Assembly (NCBI RefSeq): GCF_028287845.1
Contig: NZ_JAQBOW010000091.1
Location: 1 to 43,016, forward strand
DNA length: 43,016 nucleotides
Direction of reading: 5' to 3'
Origin: Mucilaginibacter sp.
GTDB lineage: Bacteria; Bacteroidota; Bacteroidia; Sphingobacteriales; Sphingobacteriaceae
This document shows positions 1 to 8,342 of the stretch, one piece after another. Position numbers and translations under genes: made by a program. The notes beneath the pieces were generated by a model, which was not told the origin of the DNA, made no database searches, and saw nothing but the letters and a program-made list of their open reading frames with translations. Numbering within the stretch: the stretch's first letter is position 1; every line of letters begins with the position of its first letter.

Positions 1-169
1 CCAGGTCCATTGCTTTTGGCTTTTGGAGCGTAGTTGTAAGGATAAAGAAAGTGATCAGCAGGAAAGCAAGATCCACCATGGCTGTTAAATCCACACGGGT
101 TGATGCTTTTTTACTCCTTACTTTACCTCCACCTTTTTTACACCCGCCGGAGGTATCTAATTCTGCCAT
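1..169 (-). CDS. exbD: ExbD-family biopolymer transporter, partial (C-terminus outside window)
   Basis: Translating the minus strand from the ATG at 169 gives 56 codons that run off the window edge. The N-terminus is a short cytoplasmic stretch rich in Gly and Lys, then STRVDLTAMVDLAFLLITFF, the ExbD/TolR signature: a single transmembrane helix with a conserved Asp that carries protons together with ExbB. ExbD works with ExbB and TonB in the inner membrane to power outer-membrane transporters. It starts 6 bases after the stop of the upstream exbD at 176-790, so it is the third gene of the exbB-exbD-exbD operon. The periplasmic domain is not in the window. Confidence 0.9.
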   Translation of the reverse strand, partial: MAELDTSGGCKKGGGKVRSKKASTRVDLTAMVDLAFLLITFFILTTTLQKPKAMDL

Positions 170-175
170 AATTTT

Positions 176-790
176 TTATTTTGTCACCGTTCTAAGCGAT
201 GTAATTAAACTAAATTTGTTAACCTTTTGCTTTTGCAGGGTTTTGATGATCTTGGCAATGGTAGGATATTCTTCCTTGCTGTCACCTTTAATTGCTATTT
301 GCGGTTCTTTGTTATGAAGCAATACATTAGCCTTACGTGTTGCTAATACCCAGTTAGCCAAATCATTGTGCTCTGTGGTATCAACCGGCATACCGGTTTG
401 TTTAAAATCGGTTTTTTCAGGACCGGTAAGGCTTAAAAATTGCGGCAAAACATTAAGCGCAACACCAAAAGACTCTGTGTGAGCAAAAGTGTTTATTTGC
501 TCTGGTGTAAAAGCAATTTTATACTGATCGCCCATAGCTTTTATGGTCTCTTTACGTACATCATCGCCTTCAATAGTATAAAATACTTTACCCTCGCCAA
601 CAGTAATGATCGCAAAGTCGGTTTCAGGTATGGTTTCCTTAGCTATAGAAGCAGGAACCTCTGCACGAACAGGATCTTCTGTTTTTGGTTTTGCGGATAG
701 TATAAAAAAGGTAAGCAATAGAAAAGCTACGTCGCACATGGCGGTCATATCAATTGCTGTACTCTTTCTTTGAACTTTTGCTCTAGACAT
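176..790 (-). CDS. exbD: ExbD-family biopolymer transporter (first of two)
   Basis: This 204-residue protein begins MSRAKVQRKSTAIDMTAMCD and continues into a hydrophobic helix (FLLLTFFIL, about residues 23-31). It has the conserved membrane Asp of ExbD/TolR followed by a periplasmic domain of about 165 residues, longer than the roughly 140-residue E. coli ExbD. It lies between ExbB (876-1703) and a second ExbD (1-169), all on the minus strand, so it should be a subunit of the TonB-energising proton channel. Two different ExbD genes behind one ExbB are common in Bacteroidota, which carry many TonB-dependent SusC-type transporters. Which TonB it serves cannot be seen here. Confidence 0.92.
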   Translation of the reverse strand: MSRAKVQRKSTAIDMTAMCDVAFLLLTFFILSAKPKTEDPVRAEVPASIAKETIPETDFAIITVGEGKVFYTIEGDDVRKETIKAMGDQYKIAFTPEQINTFAHTESFGVALNVLPQFLSLTGPEKTDFKQTGMPVDTTEHNDLANWVLATRKANVLLHNKEPQIAIKGDSKEEYPTIAKIIKTLQKQKVNKFSLITSLRTVTK

Positions 791-875
791 ATAATTTCTT
801 TTAAATATAGTGTTATTAATGAATTAATTAACTCCGGACTTTAAGCTATTAAAGCCCGGATATTAACACTAAAAT

Positions 876-1703
876 TTATTTGTTTTTGTGTGATGCAGCA
901 AATGTTTGTACAATGCTGAAACCAGTTTCGTCAATTGCATAAGTTAAACCATCAATTTTTGATGTAAATACGTTATACATTACAATTGATAAAGCTGAAG
1001 TTGTGATACCCATAGCAGTGTTAACCAATGCTTCAGAGATAGCAGCTGATAATGCTGATGTATTGGTAGCAGCACCTGATAACTCGGCGAAGGCCTTGAT
1101 CATACCCACAACCGTACCTAACAGACCGGTTAATGTACCGATAGATACTAATGTAGCGATGATTGTTAAGTTTTGCTCTAACATTGGCATCTCTAAAGCT
1201 GTTGCTTCTTCAATGTCTTTTTGGATAGCTAAAGTTTTTTGATCAACATCTAATTTTGTATCAGCTTCCATTTCTTTGTATTTTTTCAATCCTGCTTTAA
1301 TTACAGCAGCAACAGAACCTTTTTGTTTGTCGCATTCTGCAGAAGCAGCATCAATGTTACCACCATTAAGGCAACCTTGTACTCTTCTAACAAATGAATC
1401 AACACTTGTAGTACCTGATGCTTTACCAATAACGATAAATCTTTCGATAGAGAAAACAATTACCATTAATACATAAGACATAACCAATGGTACTAATACA
1501 CCACCTTTGTGTACAGTTCCGAAAATGTCTGCAGGCTCGCCACTTGCGTCTCCACCTTTATAGTGACTTCCATCACCCAGTATAAATATGAAAATACATA
1601 TTGCAATAATAATGCAAATTGGGATAGTCAAGGTCGCAAACATGCCAGATGCACTTGAGCTTTCTTTTTTAACGGTAGTTGGTTTTGTTGGTGCGTTTGC
1701 CAT
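876..1703 (-). CDS. exbB: ExbB/TolQ/MotA-family proton channel protein
   Basis: This 275-residue protein has an N-terminal hydrophobic segment (about residues 22-42), a second helix around 70-90 (VPLVMSYVLMVIVFSIERF) and two C-terminal helices starting near ATLVSIGTLTGLLGTVVGMI (about 183-202) and in the NTAMGITTSALSI region. The GLLGTVVGMI motif and the following alanine- and serine-rich helix are characteristic of the MotA/TolQ/ExbB family. It forms the pentameric inner-membrane channel that uses proton flow to drive TonB. The extra N-terminal helix and Ser/Lys-rich leader are seen in the Bacteroidota form. It is the first gene of the exbB-exbD-exbD operon and has a TAnnTTTG promoter element at 1776-1783. 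Confidence 0.93.
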   Translation of the reverse strand: MANAPTKPTTVKKESSSASGMFATLTIPICIIIAICIFIFILGDGSHYKGGDASGEPADIFGTVHKGGVLVPLVMSYVLMVIVFSIERFIVIGKASGTTSVDSFVRRVQGCLNGGNIDAASAECDKQKGSVAAVIKAGLKKYKEMEADTKLDVDQKTLAIQKDIEEATALEMPMLEQNLTIIATLVSIGTLTGLLGTVVGMIKAFAELSGAATNTSALSAAISEALVNTAMGITTSALSIVMYNVFTSKIDGLTYAIDETGFSIVQTFAASHKNK

Positions 1704-2336
1704 TACTTTTAAATTTTAGTTTTTAGTTTTTGTTATTTTATTTAGTTAGTTAATTGCGTTTTTTAAAGCGGATAACAAAAATAGAATTTTAATGAAATAA
1801 AAAAACTTTTTGTCAATCTTTATTAATTATTTAATGCATTAATAGCATTGATTTTATAAGCAGCACCCCTATAACGTTTGGAAATGCAAAATTCATATTC
1901 GTTCAAACAATTTTTTACAATAAAACTTATTATTTTTTATAATAGCAAGCAATAGTTATAAAAGTTGTGTAATTATGCTGTTATAATTAAACCTTTTTGA
2001 TATTATTACTTTCCTCAGCAGCATTCTTTCATGCTTTTTCAAAAAAAAGTGTGTAAAAAAGACACTATCTGTCATTATTTTTACCTAATTATATGGCTAA
2101 TCCGTATTATTAAACAAATTTAACCCGTTATTTATTCAGTAGTGTTAATTTATAGCAATACAAAACGGTGGCGCGGTTATCAATAATCTTATATGCGAAA
2201 ACAAGTAACGAAATACCTTTTAATATCACAAACACAATATTAACTAAAAAATTAGTCGGTAGCAAATTTTTTAAGACTTTTTTTTATTTACCCGTTTTTT
2301 AGGCTGATAGTTGCTATAACATTAAAACTTCAGCGC
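1704..2336. other. AT-rich intergenic region
   Basis: These 633 bases separate exbB from the SUI1 gene, both on the minus strand. I find no ORF with plausible coding character, no tRNA cloverleaf and no clear terminator. Only the putative exbB promoter element at 1776-1783 stands out. The rest is very rich in A and T runs. Confidence 0.6.
1776..1783 (-). promoter_or_regulatory. Bacteroidota -7 promoter element for exbB operon
   Basis: On the minus strand this reads TATTTTTG, matching the TAnnTTTG consensus of the Bacteroidota primary sigma factor. It lies 72 bases before the exbB ATG. No convincing -33 TTTG is visible at the usual distance. Confidence 0.5.
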
Positions 2337-2678
2337 TTATCCACCCGCCTTTTTAGCTTTATATCCATCGGCTTGCAATAGGGTTATAATTTTATCTCTA
2401 AAGTCGCCCTGTATTAATATCTCGCCATCTTTCACTGTCCCGCCAACACCACATTTGGTTTTTAGCTTTTTCCCTATTACTTCCAGCTCAGCGGCAGCAC
2501 CTATAAAGCCACCTATTGCAGTAACCAATTTGCCGCCACCTTTTCTATCAAGATAAATTTTTAAATTTTGTTGCTGAGGGGGTAAAGTACCCGGACCAGC
2601 ACTATTATTTTCCTGATATTTAAAATCAGGATTAGTAGAATACATGATACCCGCAGAATTTTTGTTCTTTTTTGACAT
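2337..2678 (-). CDS. SUI1/eIF1-like (YciH family) protein
   Basis: This 113-residue protein has a variable N-terminal half and a C-terminal SUI1 fold (about residues 38-110). Family hallmarks are [16 protein letters not shown], then the [20 protein letters not shown] block and a final alpha/beta segment ending in GYKAKK. Members resemble eukaryotic initiation factor 1; the E. coli homologue YciH has been linked to initiation fidelity and repression under stress, but its role in Bacteroidota is not settled. It stands alone on the minus strand, 67 bases downstream of the lipid-kinase gene, and could be read from the same transcript. Confidence 0.9.
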   Translation of the reverse strand: MSKKNKNSAGIMYSTNPDFKYQENNSAGPGTLPPQQQNLKIYLDRKGGGKLVTAIGGFIGAAAELEVIGKKLKTKCGVGGTVKDGEILIQGDFRDKIITLLQADGYKAKKAGG

Positions 2679-2745
2679 CCTTTAAGTTTTGCTGATGGGG
2701 TTTGAATTATTGTAAGATAAACCAGAGCTCTTACTTATAAACTCA

Positions 2746-3621
2746 TTATTTAAAACTATTACCTACAATGACTTTTAATGAACCGGGCAAAACATTAATT
2801 TCAACTTCGTTACCTGTAATTTCAGGCTCGCCATCCAAATGCATTGGCCCGGGAGTATCTCGTTTAATAATTATATGCCTGCCTTTAATAATTTCTACAA
2901 ACTTAGATCCGCTTGTAGTTTTGGTAAACATACGTATCCCTAATTCAGGAAAACGGTATAATGGAAAAGGCTTAATTATACAAACATCTATCAACCCATC
3001 CTGTACCGAAGCTTGCGGGGATATATGCGCATTATTTCCATATTGTGATGAATTAGCGAAGCTTAGCATAAAGGCTTTATAGCTATGCTTGATCCCATCA
3101 ATTTCTAAATGATAGGTTTGCGGCCTATATTTTAATATTTCTTGTAAAGATGATTTGATGTAGGTAATAAAGCCCCGCTTCTTTCCATGAGCAAATACCT
3201 CGCTTATATGTGCATCAAAACCCATGCCTGCCATATTAAAAAATGGCTTACCATTAGCTTGCGCAGAATCTATTGTTGCTATCCTGCCTGTATTTAAATG
3301 TTTTATTGCCTGCTGCATATCCATAGAGATACCGAGGAAACGGGCCAGGCCATTACCGGATCCGCATGGAATGATGCCTAATACAGCGTTACTGCCCACC
3401 AGGGCCGATGCTACCTCATTTACAGTACCATCACCGCCCACCGCAACTATCAGATCGTAATTATTAATAGCCGATGCCGCTACTTCGCTTGCGTGTGACA
3501 CTCCATGTGTAAAAACTATGGTAGCCTCTACATCTAAATATTTTCCAATTAGTTGCGGCACACCGTCCTTTTTCTTCCCGCCCGATATAGGGTTTATAAT
3601 AAATAACGCTTTCCGTTTCAA
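2746..3621 (-). CDS. Diacylglycerol/lipid kinase family protein (YegS/DgkB-like)
   Basis: This 291-residue cytosolic or membrane-associated kinase has the DAGK catalytic fold. It begins KRKALFIINPISGGKKKDG (the NPxSG motif), followed by the nucleotide-binding motif VGGDGTVNEVASAL (about residues 60-73) and GIIPCGSGNGLARFLGI (about 83-99), and ends with a beta-rich C-terminal lobe containing HLDGEPE. It should phosphorylate a lipid such as diacylglycerol or a related long-chain alcohol with ATP; the substrate cannot be told from sequence. The start is a TTG codon (3619-3621): no ATG lies nearby, and the NPxSG motif sits at the expected distance. A TAnnTTTG element at 3644-3651 supports this start. 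It is divergent from metK. Confidence 0.9.
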   Translation of the reverse strand: MKRKALFIINPISGGKKKDGVPQLIGKYLDVEATIVFTHGVSHASEVAASAINNYDLIVAVGGDGTVNEVASALVGSNAVLGIIPCGSGNGLARFLGISMDMQQAIKHLNTGRIATIDSAQANGKPFFNMAGMGFDAHISEVFAHGKKRGFITYIKSSLQEILKYRPQTYHLEIDGIKHSYKAFMLSFANSSQYGNNAHISPQASVQDGLIDVCIIKPFPLYRFPELGIRMFTKTTSGSKFVEIIKGRHIIIKRDTPGPMHLDGEPEITGNEVEINVLPGSLKVIVGNSFK

Positions 3622-3643
3622 CTATATAATATTTTTCACTATC

Positions 3644-3651
3644 CAAAAGTA
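3644..3651 (-). promoter_or_regulatory. -7 promoter element for lipid kinase gene
   Basis: The minus strand reads TACTTTTG, a match to TAnnTTTG. It ends 22 bases before the TTG start of the kinase. It is placed back to back with the metK promoter element at 3682-3689. Confidence 0.55.
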
Positions 3652-3681
3652 AATGTATTTTCGACTTTGTAAAAATTGTTT

Positions 3682-3689
3682 TATTTTTG
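3682..3689 (+). promoter_or_regulatory. -7 promoter element for metK riboswitch transcript
   Basis: The plus strand reads TATTTTTG (TAnnTTTG). The 5' strand of the riboswitch P1 stem begins at 3700, 11 bases downstream, so transcription from here would start just before the aptamer. A TTTG at 3666 is too close to be a standard -33 box. Confidence 0.6.
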
Positions 3690-3696
3690 GCAAATA

Positions 3697-3770
3697 ATAG
3701 TGGACTGATTTAGTTGTTCAAGAGCATTGAACCGGATTGCAACCACGTAAAAAAGTGCTAAAACCCTGCT
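3697..3770 (+). ncRNA. SAM-II-like riboswitch (metA motif) upstream of metK
   Basis: The order of conserved blocks matches the SAM-II pseudoknot aptamer: P1 5' strand GTGG (3700-3703), loop block CTGATTTA (3705-3712), then CGGATTGCAA (3733-3742), P1 3' strand CCAC (3743-3746), CGTAAAAAAGTGCTAAAA and a closing CCC (3764-3766). CGG (3733-3735) can pair with the CCC as the pseudoknot stem. Loop 1 carries an extra 6-bp hairpin, GTTCAA (3716-3721) with TTGAAC (3727-3732). SAM-II aptamers bind S-adenosylmethionine, usually to block translation of methionine/SAM genes; placement before SAM synthetase fits feedback control. The aptamer ends about 70 bases before the metK ATG. The call rests on reading the motif by eye, without a covariance search. 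Confidence 0.8.
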
Positions 3771-3838
3771 TCTTTACAAAGTTCAGTTAAATCCTTCTTT
3801 TTTATTGTACATAATAATAACATAATATATAAAAAAAT

Positions 3839-5089
3839 ATGCCCTACTTATTTACATCGGAGTCCGTATCAGAAGGACATCCTGATAAAGTTGCCGATCA
3901 GATATCGGATGCTTTAATTGATAATTTTTTAGCTCTTGATCCTGATTCAAAAGTTGCATGCGAAACTTTGGTTACCACCGGCCAGGTTTTTTTAGCCGGC
4001 GAAGTAAAATCAAAAGCATATCTGGATGTGCAGAAAATAGCCCGCGAGGTAATTAACAAAATTGGTTATACCAAAGGCGAGTATATGTTTGACGGAAGCT
4101 CTTGCAGCGTATTATCGGCAATACACGAGCAATCGCCTGATATTAACCAGGGTGTTGACCGCCAGGCTAAAGAAGAGCAAGGCGCAGGCGACCAGGGGAT
4201 GATGTTTGGTTATGCTACTATAGAGACTGATAACTATATGCCATTGGCTTTAGATATTGCCCATGCTTTATTAATTGAGCTTGCAGCTATCCGCCGTGAA
4301 AATACCGAAATTAAATACCTTCGCCCGGATGCAAAATCGCAGGTAACGTTAGAGTATGATGATAACAATAAGCCAACCCGCATTGATGCTATCGTAATAT
4401 CTACCCAACATGATGACTTTGACGAAGAGAAAGCTATGCTGGCCAAGATCAGTAAAGAGATTATAGGCGTTTTGATACCCCGCGTAAAAGCTAAATATCC
4501 AAAATATGCTCACTTCTTTAATAACGACATTAAATACCACATTAACCCTACTGGTAAATTTGTTATTGGCGGCCCGCATGGCGATACCGGTTTAACCGGC
4601 CGTAAAATTATTGTAGATACCTACGGCGGCAAAGGCGCCCATGGTGGTGGTGCATTCTCTGGCAAGGACCCATCAAAGGTTGACCGTTCTGCAGCATATG
4701 CTACGCGCCACATTGCTAAAAACCTGGTTGCTGCCGGTGTTTGTAATGAGGTATTGGTACAGGTATCATACGCTATTGGTGTTGCACAGCCCATGGGCAT
4801 ATACATAAACACCTATGGAACCGGGAAAGTAAACCTTAATGATGGTGAGATAGCCAAAAAAGTTGAGGCCATATTTAATATGACCCCGTATGCTATCGAA
4901 ACCCGTTTTAAATTACGTAACCCTATTTATAGCGAAACCGCTGCTTATGGCCACTTTGGTAAACCAAGCGAGATAGTAACCAAAACGTTTACCCATCATG
5001 ATGGTACAGTAATTAAAAAGGAAGTAGAACTGTTTACCTGGGAAAAACTTGATTACGTTGATAACGTAAAGAAAGCTTTTGGTTTATAA
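3839..5089 (+). CDS. metK: S-adenosylmethionine synthetase
   Basis: This 416-residue cytosolic enzyme makes S-adenosylmethionine from methionine and ATP, releasing phosphate and diphosphate. The N-terminus [20 protein letters not shown] holds the ATP-binding His (GHPDK). The two family signatures are present: [12 protein letters not shown] (about residues 116-127) and the phosphate-binding GGGAFSGKD (about 267-275). The length is typical of Bacteroidota MetK and slightly longer than the 384-residue E. coli enzyme. The ATG at 3839 gives the standard N-terminus. The gene is monocistronic: promoter element and SAM-II-like riboswitch upstream, strong terminator at 5118-5147 downstream, so its expression is likely controlled by the SAM level. 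Confidence 0.98.
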   Translation: MPYLFTSESVSEGHPDKVADQISDALIDNFLALDPDSKVACETLVTTGQVFLAGEVKSKAYLDVQKIAREVINKIGYTKGEYMFDGSSCSVLSAIHEQSPDINQGVDRQAKEEQGAGDQGMMFGYATIETDNYMPLALDIAHALLIELAAIRRENTEIKYLRPDAKSQVTLEYDDNNKPTRIDAIVISTQHDDFDEEKAMLAKISKEIIGVLIPRVKAKYPKYAHFFNNDIKYHINPTGKFVIGGPHGDTGLTGRKIIVDTYGGKGAHGGGAFSGKDPSKVDRSAAYATRHIAKNLVAAGVCNEVLVQVSYAIGVAQPMGIYINTYGTGKVNLNDGEIAKKVEAIFNMTPYAIETRFKLRNPIYSETAAYGHFGKPSEIVTKTFTHHDGTVIKKEVELFTWEKLDYVDNVKKAFGL

Positions 5090-5117
5090 CAATATCTTTA
5101 ATTGATTTTTTTAATTT

Positions 5118-5147
5118 AGAGCGATGGATAACCCATCGCTCTTTTTT
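5118..5147 (+). terminator. Rho-independent terminator of metK
   Basis: A perfect 10-bp stem AGAGCGATGG / CCATCGCTCT (5118-5127 with 5133-5142) with a 5-base loop is followed by a run of Ts (5143-5147). It lies 28 bases after the metK stop. Confidence 0.9.
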
Positions 5148-5199
5148 ATTATCTAATAATACTAAACCATGAAATTGTTAAGGGATTAAAAAAACAATT

Positions 5200-5766
5200 A
5201 TGCAGGAGCCTGAAGAAAATCCGTGGCAAATTTTAGCTGAAAAAGAAGTTTATAATAATACATGGATAAATTTAACCGAATACCAGGTTATCAATCCATC
5301 AGGCAATCCCGGTATTTATGGTAAAGTACATTTTAAAAACCGGGCCATTGGTATTGTACCGTTAGATGATGATATGAATACCTATTTAGTGGGCCAATAC
5401 CGTTTTGTACTTAATGAGTACAGCTGGGAAATACCCGAGGGCGGCGGACCATTAAATGATGATCCGTTAGCTGCGGCAAAACGCGAATTACTGGAAGAAA
5501 CCGGCTTAAAAGCTACAAAATGGACCGAAGTGCAGCGCATGCACCTAAGTAATTCTGTAAGTGATGAGCTATGCATTATTTATGTAGCGAGAGGTTTGGA
5601 ACAATTTGAAGCTGAACCCGAGGAAACGGAACAGTTGCTGGTAAAAAAAGTGCCTTTTGAGGAAGTTTACCGTATGGTATGTACTGGCGAAATTACCGAC
5701 TCTGTAACAGTAGCGGCAGTATTAAAAGTAAAATTACTTCTGTTGGAAAACAGCCTGCCTGAGTAA
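5200..5766 (+). CDS. NUDIX hydrolase, ADP-ribose pyrophosphatase-like
   Basis: This 188-residue protein has a Nudix fold with the box region around residues 86-108, including KRELLEETGL. The upstream GQYRFVLNEYSWEIPEGG segment is typical of ADP-ribose/nucleoside-diphosphate-sugar pyrophosphatases. Compared with the consensus G-x5-E-x7-REUxEExGU, the first Glu is replaced by Asp (LNDD), a conservative change; the REL-EE metal-binding core is intact, so activity is likely. The substrate is not certain. It follows metK's terminator and precedes plsC by 39 bases on the same strand. Confidence 0.88.
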   Translation: MQEPEENPWQILAEKEVYNNTWINLTEYQVINPSGNPGIYGKVHFKNRAIGIVPLDDDMNTYLVGQYRFVLNEYSWEIPEGGGPLNDDPLAAAKRELLEETGLKATKWTEVQRMHLSNSVSDELCIIYVARGLEQFEAEPEETEQLLVKKVPFEEVYRMVCTGEITDSVTVAAVLKVKLLLLENSLPE

Positions 5767-5781
5767 TTATTAAAATATTTT

Positions 5782-5789
5782 TACTTTTG
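5782..5789 (+). promoter_or_regulatory. -7 promoter element for plsC
   Basis: TACTTTTG (TAnnTTTG) sits in the gap after the NUDIX gene and ends 16 bases before the plsC ATG, suggesting a separate promoter with a short leader. Confidence 0.5.
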
Positions 5790-5805
5790 CGCGATTAGTT
5801 AACTC

Positions 5806-6546
5806 ATGAAAAAGTTTCTCGGCTACATTTTATCACCAATTGCTATTGTGGCTTTTTTATTGCTACTATGCATATTTCAACCTATACAATGGATAAGCTA
5901 CCGCTTTTTTGGTTATAAGGCACATAAAAGCGCTGTTGACCTTTTAAACTTATTGCTTACCAGCACAGTTTACTTCCTGGGTAACACGGTAACGTTTATT
6001 AATAAGCAGAATTTACCTGTAAACAGGCCAATAATTTTTTTAGCTAACCATCAAAGCATGTTAGATATTCCGCCGCTTATTTGGTACTTGCGGAAATATC
6101 ATGCTAAATTCATTTCAAAAATTGAGTTGACAAAAGGTATACCATCCATATCCTATAATTTAAAATATGGCGGTGGTGCAAATATCAATCGTAAAGATTC
6201 GCGTCAATCTTTAATGGAAATGAGTAAAATGGGTATCCGCATGAAAGAAAATAATTGGTCGGCAGTAATATTCCCCGAAGGCACCCGCTCTAAAACCGGG
6301 CAGGTAAAAACTTTCCAGGTGGGCGGTATAGCTATCATCCTTAAAAAATGCCCTGATGCGCTGCTTGTACCTATCGCCATAAAAGATTCATGGAAAATGA
6401 TACGTTACGGCCTATATCCCCTTAACACCTTCACCCCCATGACCTGGAAAGTACTGGAACCTATTGAACCGGGCAAAACCCCGGTTGAGGAACTGGTTGC
6501 CGAAGCAGAAAATAAGATCAAAGAAGCTTTAGGGCAAACCCCCTAA
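5806..6546 (+). CDS. plsC: 1-acyl-sn-glycerol-3-phosphate acyltransferase
   Basis: This 246-residue membrane protein belongs to the PlsC/LPLAT family, which adds the second acyl chain to lysophosphatidic acid in phospholipid synthesis. One hydrophobic segment spans about residues 5-27 (ILSPIAIVAFLLLLCIF). The catalytic HX4D motif is NHQSMLD (about residues 83-89), and the substrate-binding motif is FPEGTRSKTG (about 159-168). The final residues GQTP and the stop codon are encoded by the left edge of a G/C-rich repeat at 6533-6595, so the C-terminus may have been reshaped by the repeat. It is convergent with the response regulator gene. Confidence 0.93.
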   Translation: MKKFLGYILSPIAIVAFLLLLCIFQPIQWISYRFFGYKAHKSAVDLLNLLLTSTVYFLGNTVTFINKQNLPVNRPIIFLANHQSMLDIPPLIWYLRKYHAKFISKIELTKGIPSISYNLKYGGGANINRKDSRQSLMEMSKMGIRMKENNWSAVIFPEGTRSKTGQVKTFQVGGIAIILKKCPDALLVPIAIKDSWKMIRYGLYPLNTFTPMTWKVLEPIEPGKTPVEELVAEAENKIKEALGQTP

Positions 6547-6595
6547 CCCTTAAAGTTAATCAAAAAACTCTCCCTTCAGGGGGTTGGGGGGTTAG
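6533..6595. repeat. Dispersed G/C-rich inverted repeat between convergent genes
   Basis: CAAACCCCCTAACCCTTAAAG on the left faces CAGGGGGTTGGGGGGTTAG on the right; the two arms are imperfect inverted complements around an AT-rich loop. The core AGGGGGTTGGGGGGT (6578-6592) recurs exactly at 28171-28185. The repeat contains the stop codons of both plsC (plus) and the response regulator (minus), and in RNA could fold as a hairpin that ends transcription from either side. Confidence 0.75.
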
Positions 6596-7320
6596 ACGTT
6601 CTTCCCGTCAATGATCTTAAAAAAATCATCGCGATAGGTGTCTCCTACCGGGATAATTTTATCGCCTATCCGGATGCGGCTGCGCTCAATGCTATCAATC
6701 TTATTAAGCGCTACTATATATGATTTGTGCACGCGAATAAAATGCTTTTCGGGCAGGGTATCCTCCATCTTTTTCATGTTTTGCAGCGTGATAATGCGTT
6801 CGGCAGTAGTGAATATGGAGATGTAATCCTTCAACCCCTCTATAAATAATATTTGATGCAGGTATACCTTTTGTATTTTATGCTCGCTTTTAACAAAAAT
6901 AAAATCGCTCATAAAATCCTGTTGCTGCTGCACCTGCACAGGCTCGGCTATCGCGGCTTTTGATGGCTGAATTATGCCTTGTGCTTTTTGCGCCGCCTTA
7001 AAGAACCTATCGAAAGCAATTGGTTTAAGCAGGTAATCAACCACATCAAGTTCATAACCTTCTAACGCGTATTGTGGATAGGCTGTAGTTAATATTACTT
7101 TGGTTTTGCCGTTAGCTATGCGCAAAAACTGTATACCGGTAAGCTCGGGCATTTGCACATCCAGAAATACAAGGTCGATATTACCATCCTGTACCAAGGT
7201 TAAAGCCTCGATAGGGTTGGTGGTAGATCTAACCAACTCCATAAATGGCACTTTGGATATATAGTCTTCCAGTATATGCAGCGCCAAAGGCTCGTCATCA
7301 ACTATTAGGCATCTTATCAT
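6592..7320 (-). CDS. LytTR-family response regulator
   Basis: This 242-residue regulator has an N-terminal receiver domain (residues 1 to about 115) with acidic pocket D8-D9, phosphoacceptor D54 in LVFLDVQMPELTG and conserved Lys in YLLKPIAF. A Gln-rich linker follows (about residues 130-140), then a LytTR DNA-binding domain (about 140-242) with IFVKSEHKIQKVYLHQILFIEG and the HFIRVHKSYIVAL motif. It should be phosphorylated by the histidine kinase encoded just upstream, with one base between the two genes. LytTR regulators often control membrane, surface or transport genes; the divergent ABC transporter at 8731 is a plausible target. Its stop codon lies inside the repeat at 6533-6595. Confidence 0.95.
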   Translation of the reverse strand: MIRCLIVDDEPLALHILEDYISKVPFMELVRSTTNPIEALTLVQDGNIDLVFLDVQMPELTGIQFLRIANGKTKVILTTAYPQYALEGYELDVVDYLLKPIAFDRFFKAAQKAQGIIQPSKAAIAEPVQVQQQQDFMSDFIFVKSEHKIQKVYLHQILFIEGLKDYISIFTTAERIITLQNMKKMEDTLPEKHFIRVHKSYIVALNKIDSIERSRIRIGDKIIPVGDTYRDDFFKIIDGKNV

Positions 7321-7321
7321 A

Positions 7322-8329
7322 TTATAAAACTAAGGATAATTCGCAAGTGTAAGTATCTATTTCATTGCGTATATCTAAATTATATTTTCCGGGATATAAC
7401 AGATCAAGCCGACGCTTAACGTTATTTAACCCGATACCACCCATATCATCGCGGTTATTACTATGCTTTTTGTTTTGAATATAAAAATGCAGATGCTCGT
7501 TGTCAACATTTATCAACAGGCGAATTGGGGTAAGCGAATCATTGGCTATGCCATGTTTAAAGGCGTTTTCAATAAAAGCTATCAAAAGTAATGGTACTAT
7601 TTGTTGGTTTGTTACCTGACCATCTATTTTAAAATCAATAAAAGCTTTATGGCCAAATCTTATTTTTTGCAGGTCGATATAGTTTTGCAGGTATTGTAAC
7701 TCTTTGGCCAGGTCAACTTTATTGTCATTACACTCATAGAGCATATAGCGCATTATTTCTGATAGCTTGAGTATAGCACCAGGTGTATTCTCTGATTGTT
7801 GATAAGCCAGTGAGTATATGCTATTTAATGAATTAAACAAAAAATGCGGATTTATCTGCGACTTCAAAAAGGCTAATTCGGCACTTAAGCGTTGGTTCTC
7901 AAGGTCGCGTTGTATACGCTCGTTCAGGAACCAATCCACACTAAATTTAAGTACAACGCTGAGGAATAGAAATATAATACTCACAAAAAGCGTGCTGGTG
8001 AAATATGACCAGAAACCCACCAGTACCTTCATATGTACCAACACATCTTGTTTAAACATAAGGCCGACACCATATTTGCCGACACCATATATGATTATAG
8101 TAAGCACCATTGCTATAGCATACATGCCATAACGTTTCCGGTTTAAAAGACGGGGAATAAACAGCAGGTAATTAAGATAAAAAAGGCTTATGTTAATACT
8201 CCCATACACTACAAAAATGACCAGGATGCGATGCCTCGTCATTTTATCATTATGTATTAAAAACAAAAAGAACGAGATAATACTTACCCAAATTAATATA
8301 TGCCAGAATATTTGCCATTTTTTTTTCAT
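7322..8329 (-). CDS. LytS/YehU-type sensor histidine kinase
   Basis: This 335-residue membrane kinase has four predicted N-terminal helices (within about residues 1-135), a short coiled linker, then the His_kinase domain with LKSQINPHFLFNSLNSIYSL, whose His in NPHFLFN is the phosphoacceptor (about residue 162). The HATPase part has the N-box LLIAFIENAFKHGI and GGIGLNNVKRRLDLLY. The kinase lacks an extracellular sensor domain, as in lantibiotic- or bacitracin-type intramembrane-sensing kinases. It forms an operon with the LytTR regulator. A TAnnTTTG element lies 5 bases upstream of the ATG. Confidence 0.95.
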   Translation of the reverse strand: MKKKWQIFWHILIWVSIISFFLFLIHNDKMTRHRILVIFVVYGSINISLFYLNYLLFIPRLLNRKRYGMYAIAMVLTIIIYGVGKYGVGLMFKQDVLVHMKVLVGFWSYFTSTLFVSIIFLFLSVVLKFSVDWFLNERIQRDLENQRLSAELAFLKSQINPHFLFNSLNSIYSLAYQQSENTPGAILKLSEIMRYMLYECNDNKVDLAKELQYLQNYIDLQKIRFGHKAFIDFKIDGQVTNQQIVPLLLIAFIENAFKHGIANDSLTPIRLLINVDNEHLHFYIQNKKHSNNRDDMGGIGLNNVKRRLDLLYPGKYNLDIRNEIDTYTCELSLVL

Positions 8330-8334
8330 CGAGC

Positions 8335-8342
8335 CAAAATTA
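8335..8342 (-). promoter_or_regulatory. -7 promoter element for the kinase/regulator operon
   Basis: The minus strand reads TAATTTTG, matching TAnnTTTG, and ends 5 bases before the kinase ATG. Transcription would start at or almost at the start codon. Confidence 0.5.

Noticed and set aside
2746..3082. Plus-strand reading frames inside the lipid kinase gene
   Set aside because: They are shadows of a gene with clear family motifs on the minus strand; the same applies to most plus-strand frames within pepP, rpsB, tsf and the helicase.
3697..3770. SAM-I or cobalamin riboswitch before metK
   Set aside because: The region is far too short and lacks the four-way junction or B12-box; only the SAM-II block order fits.
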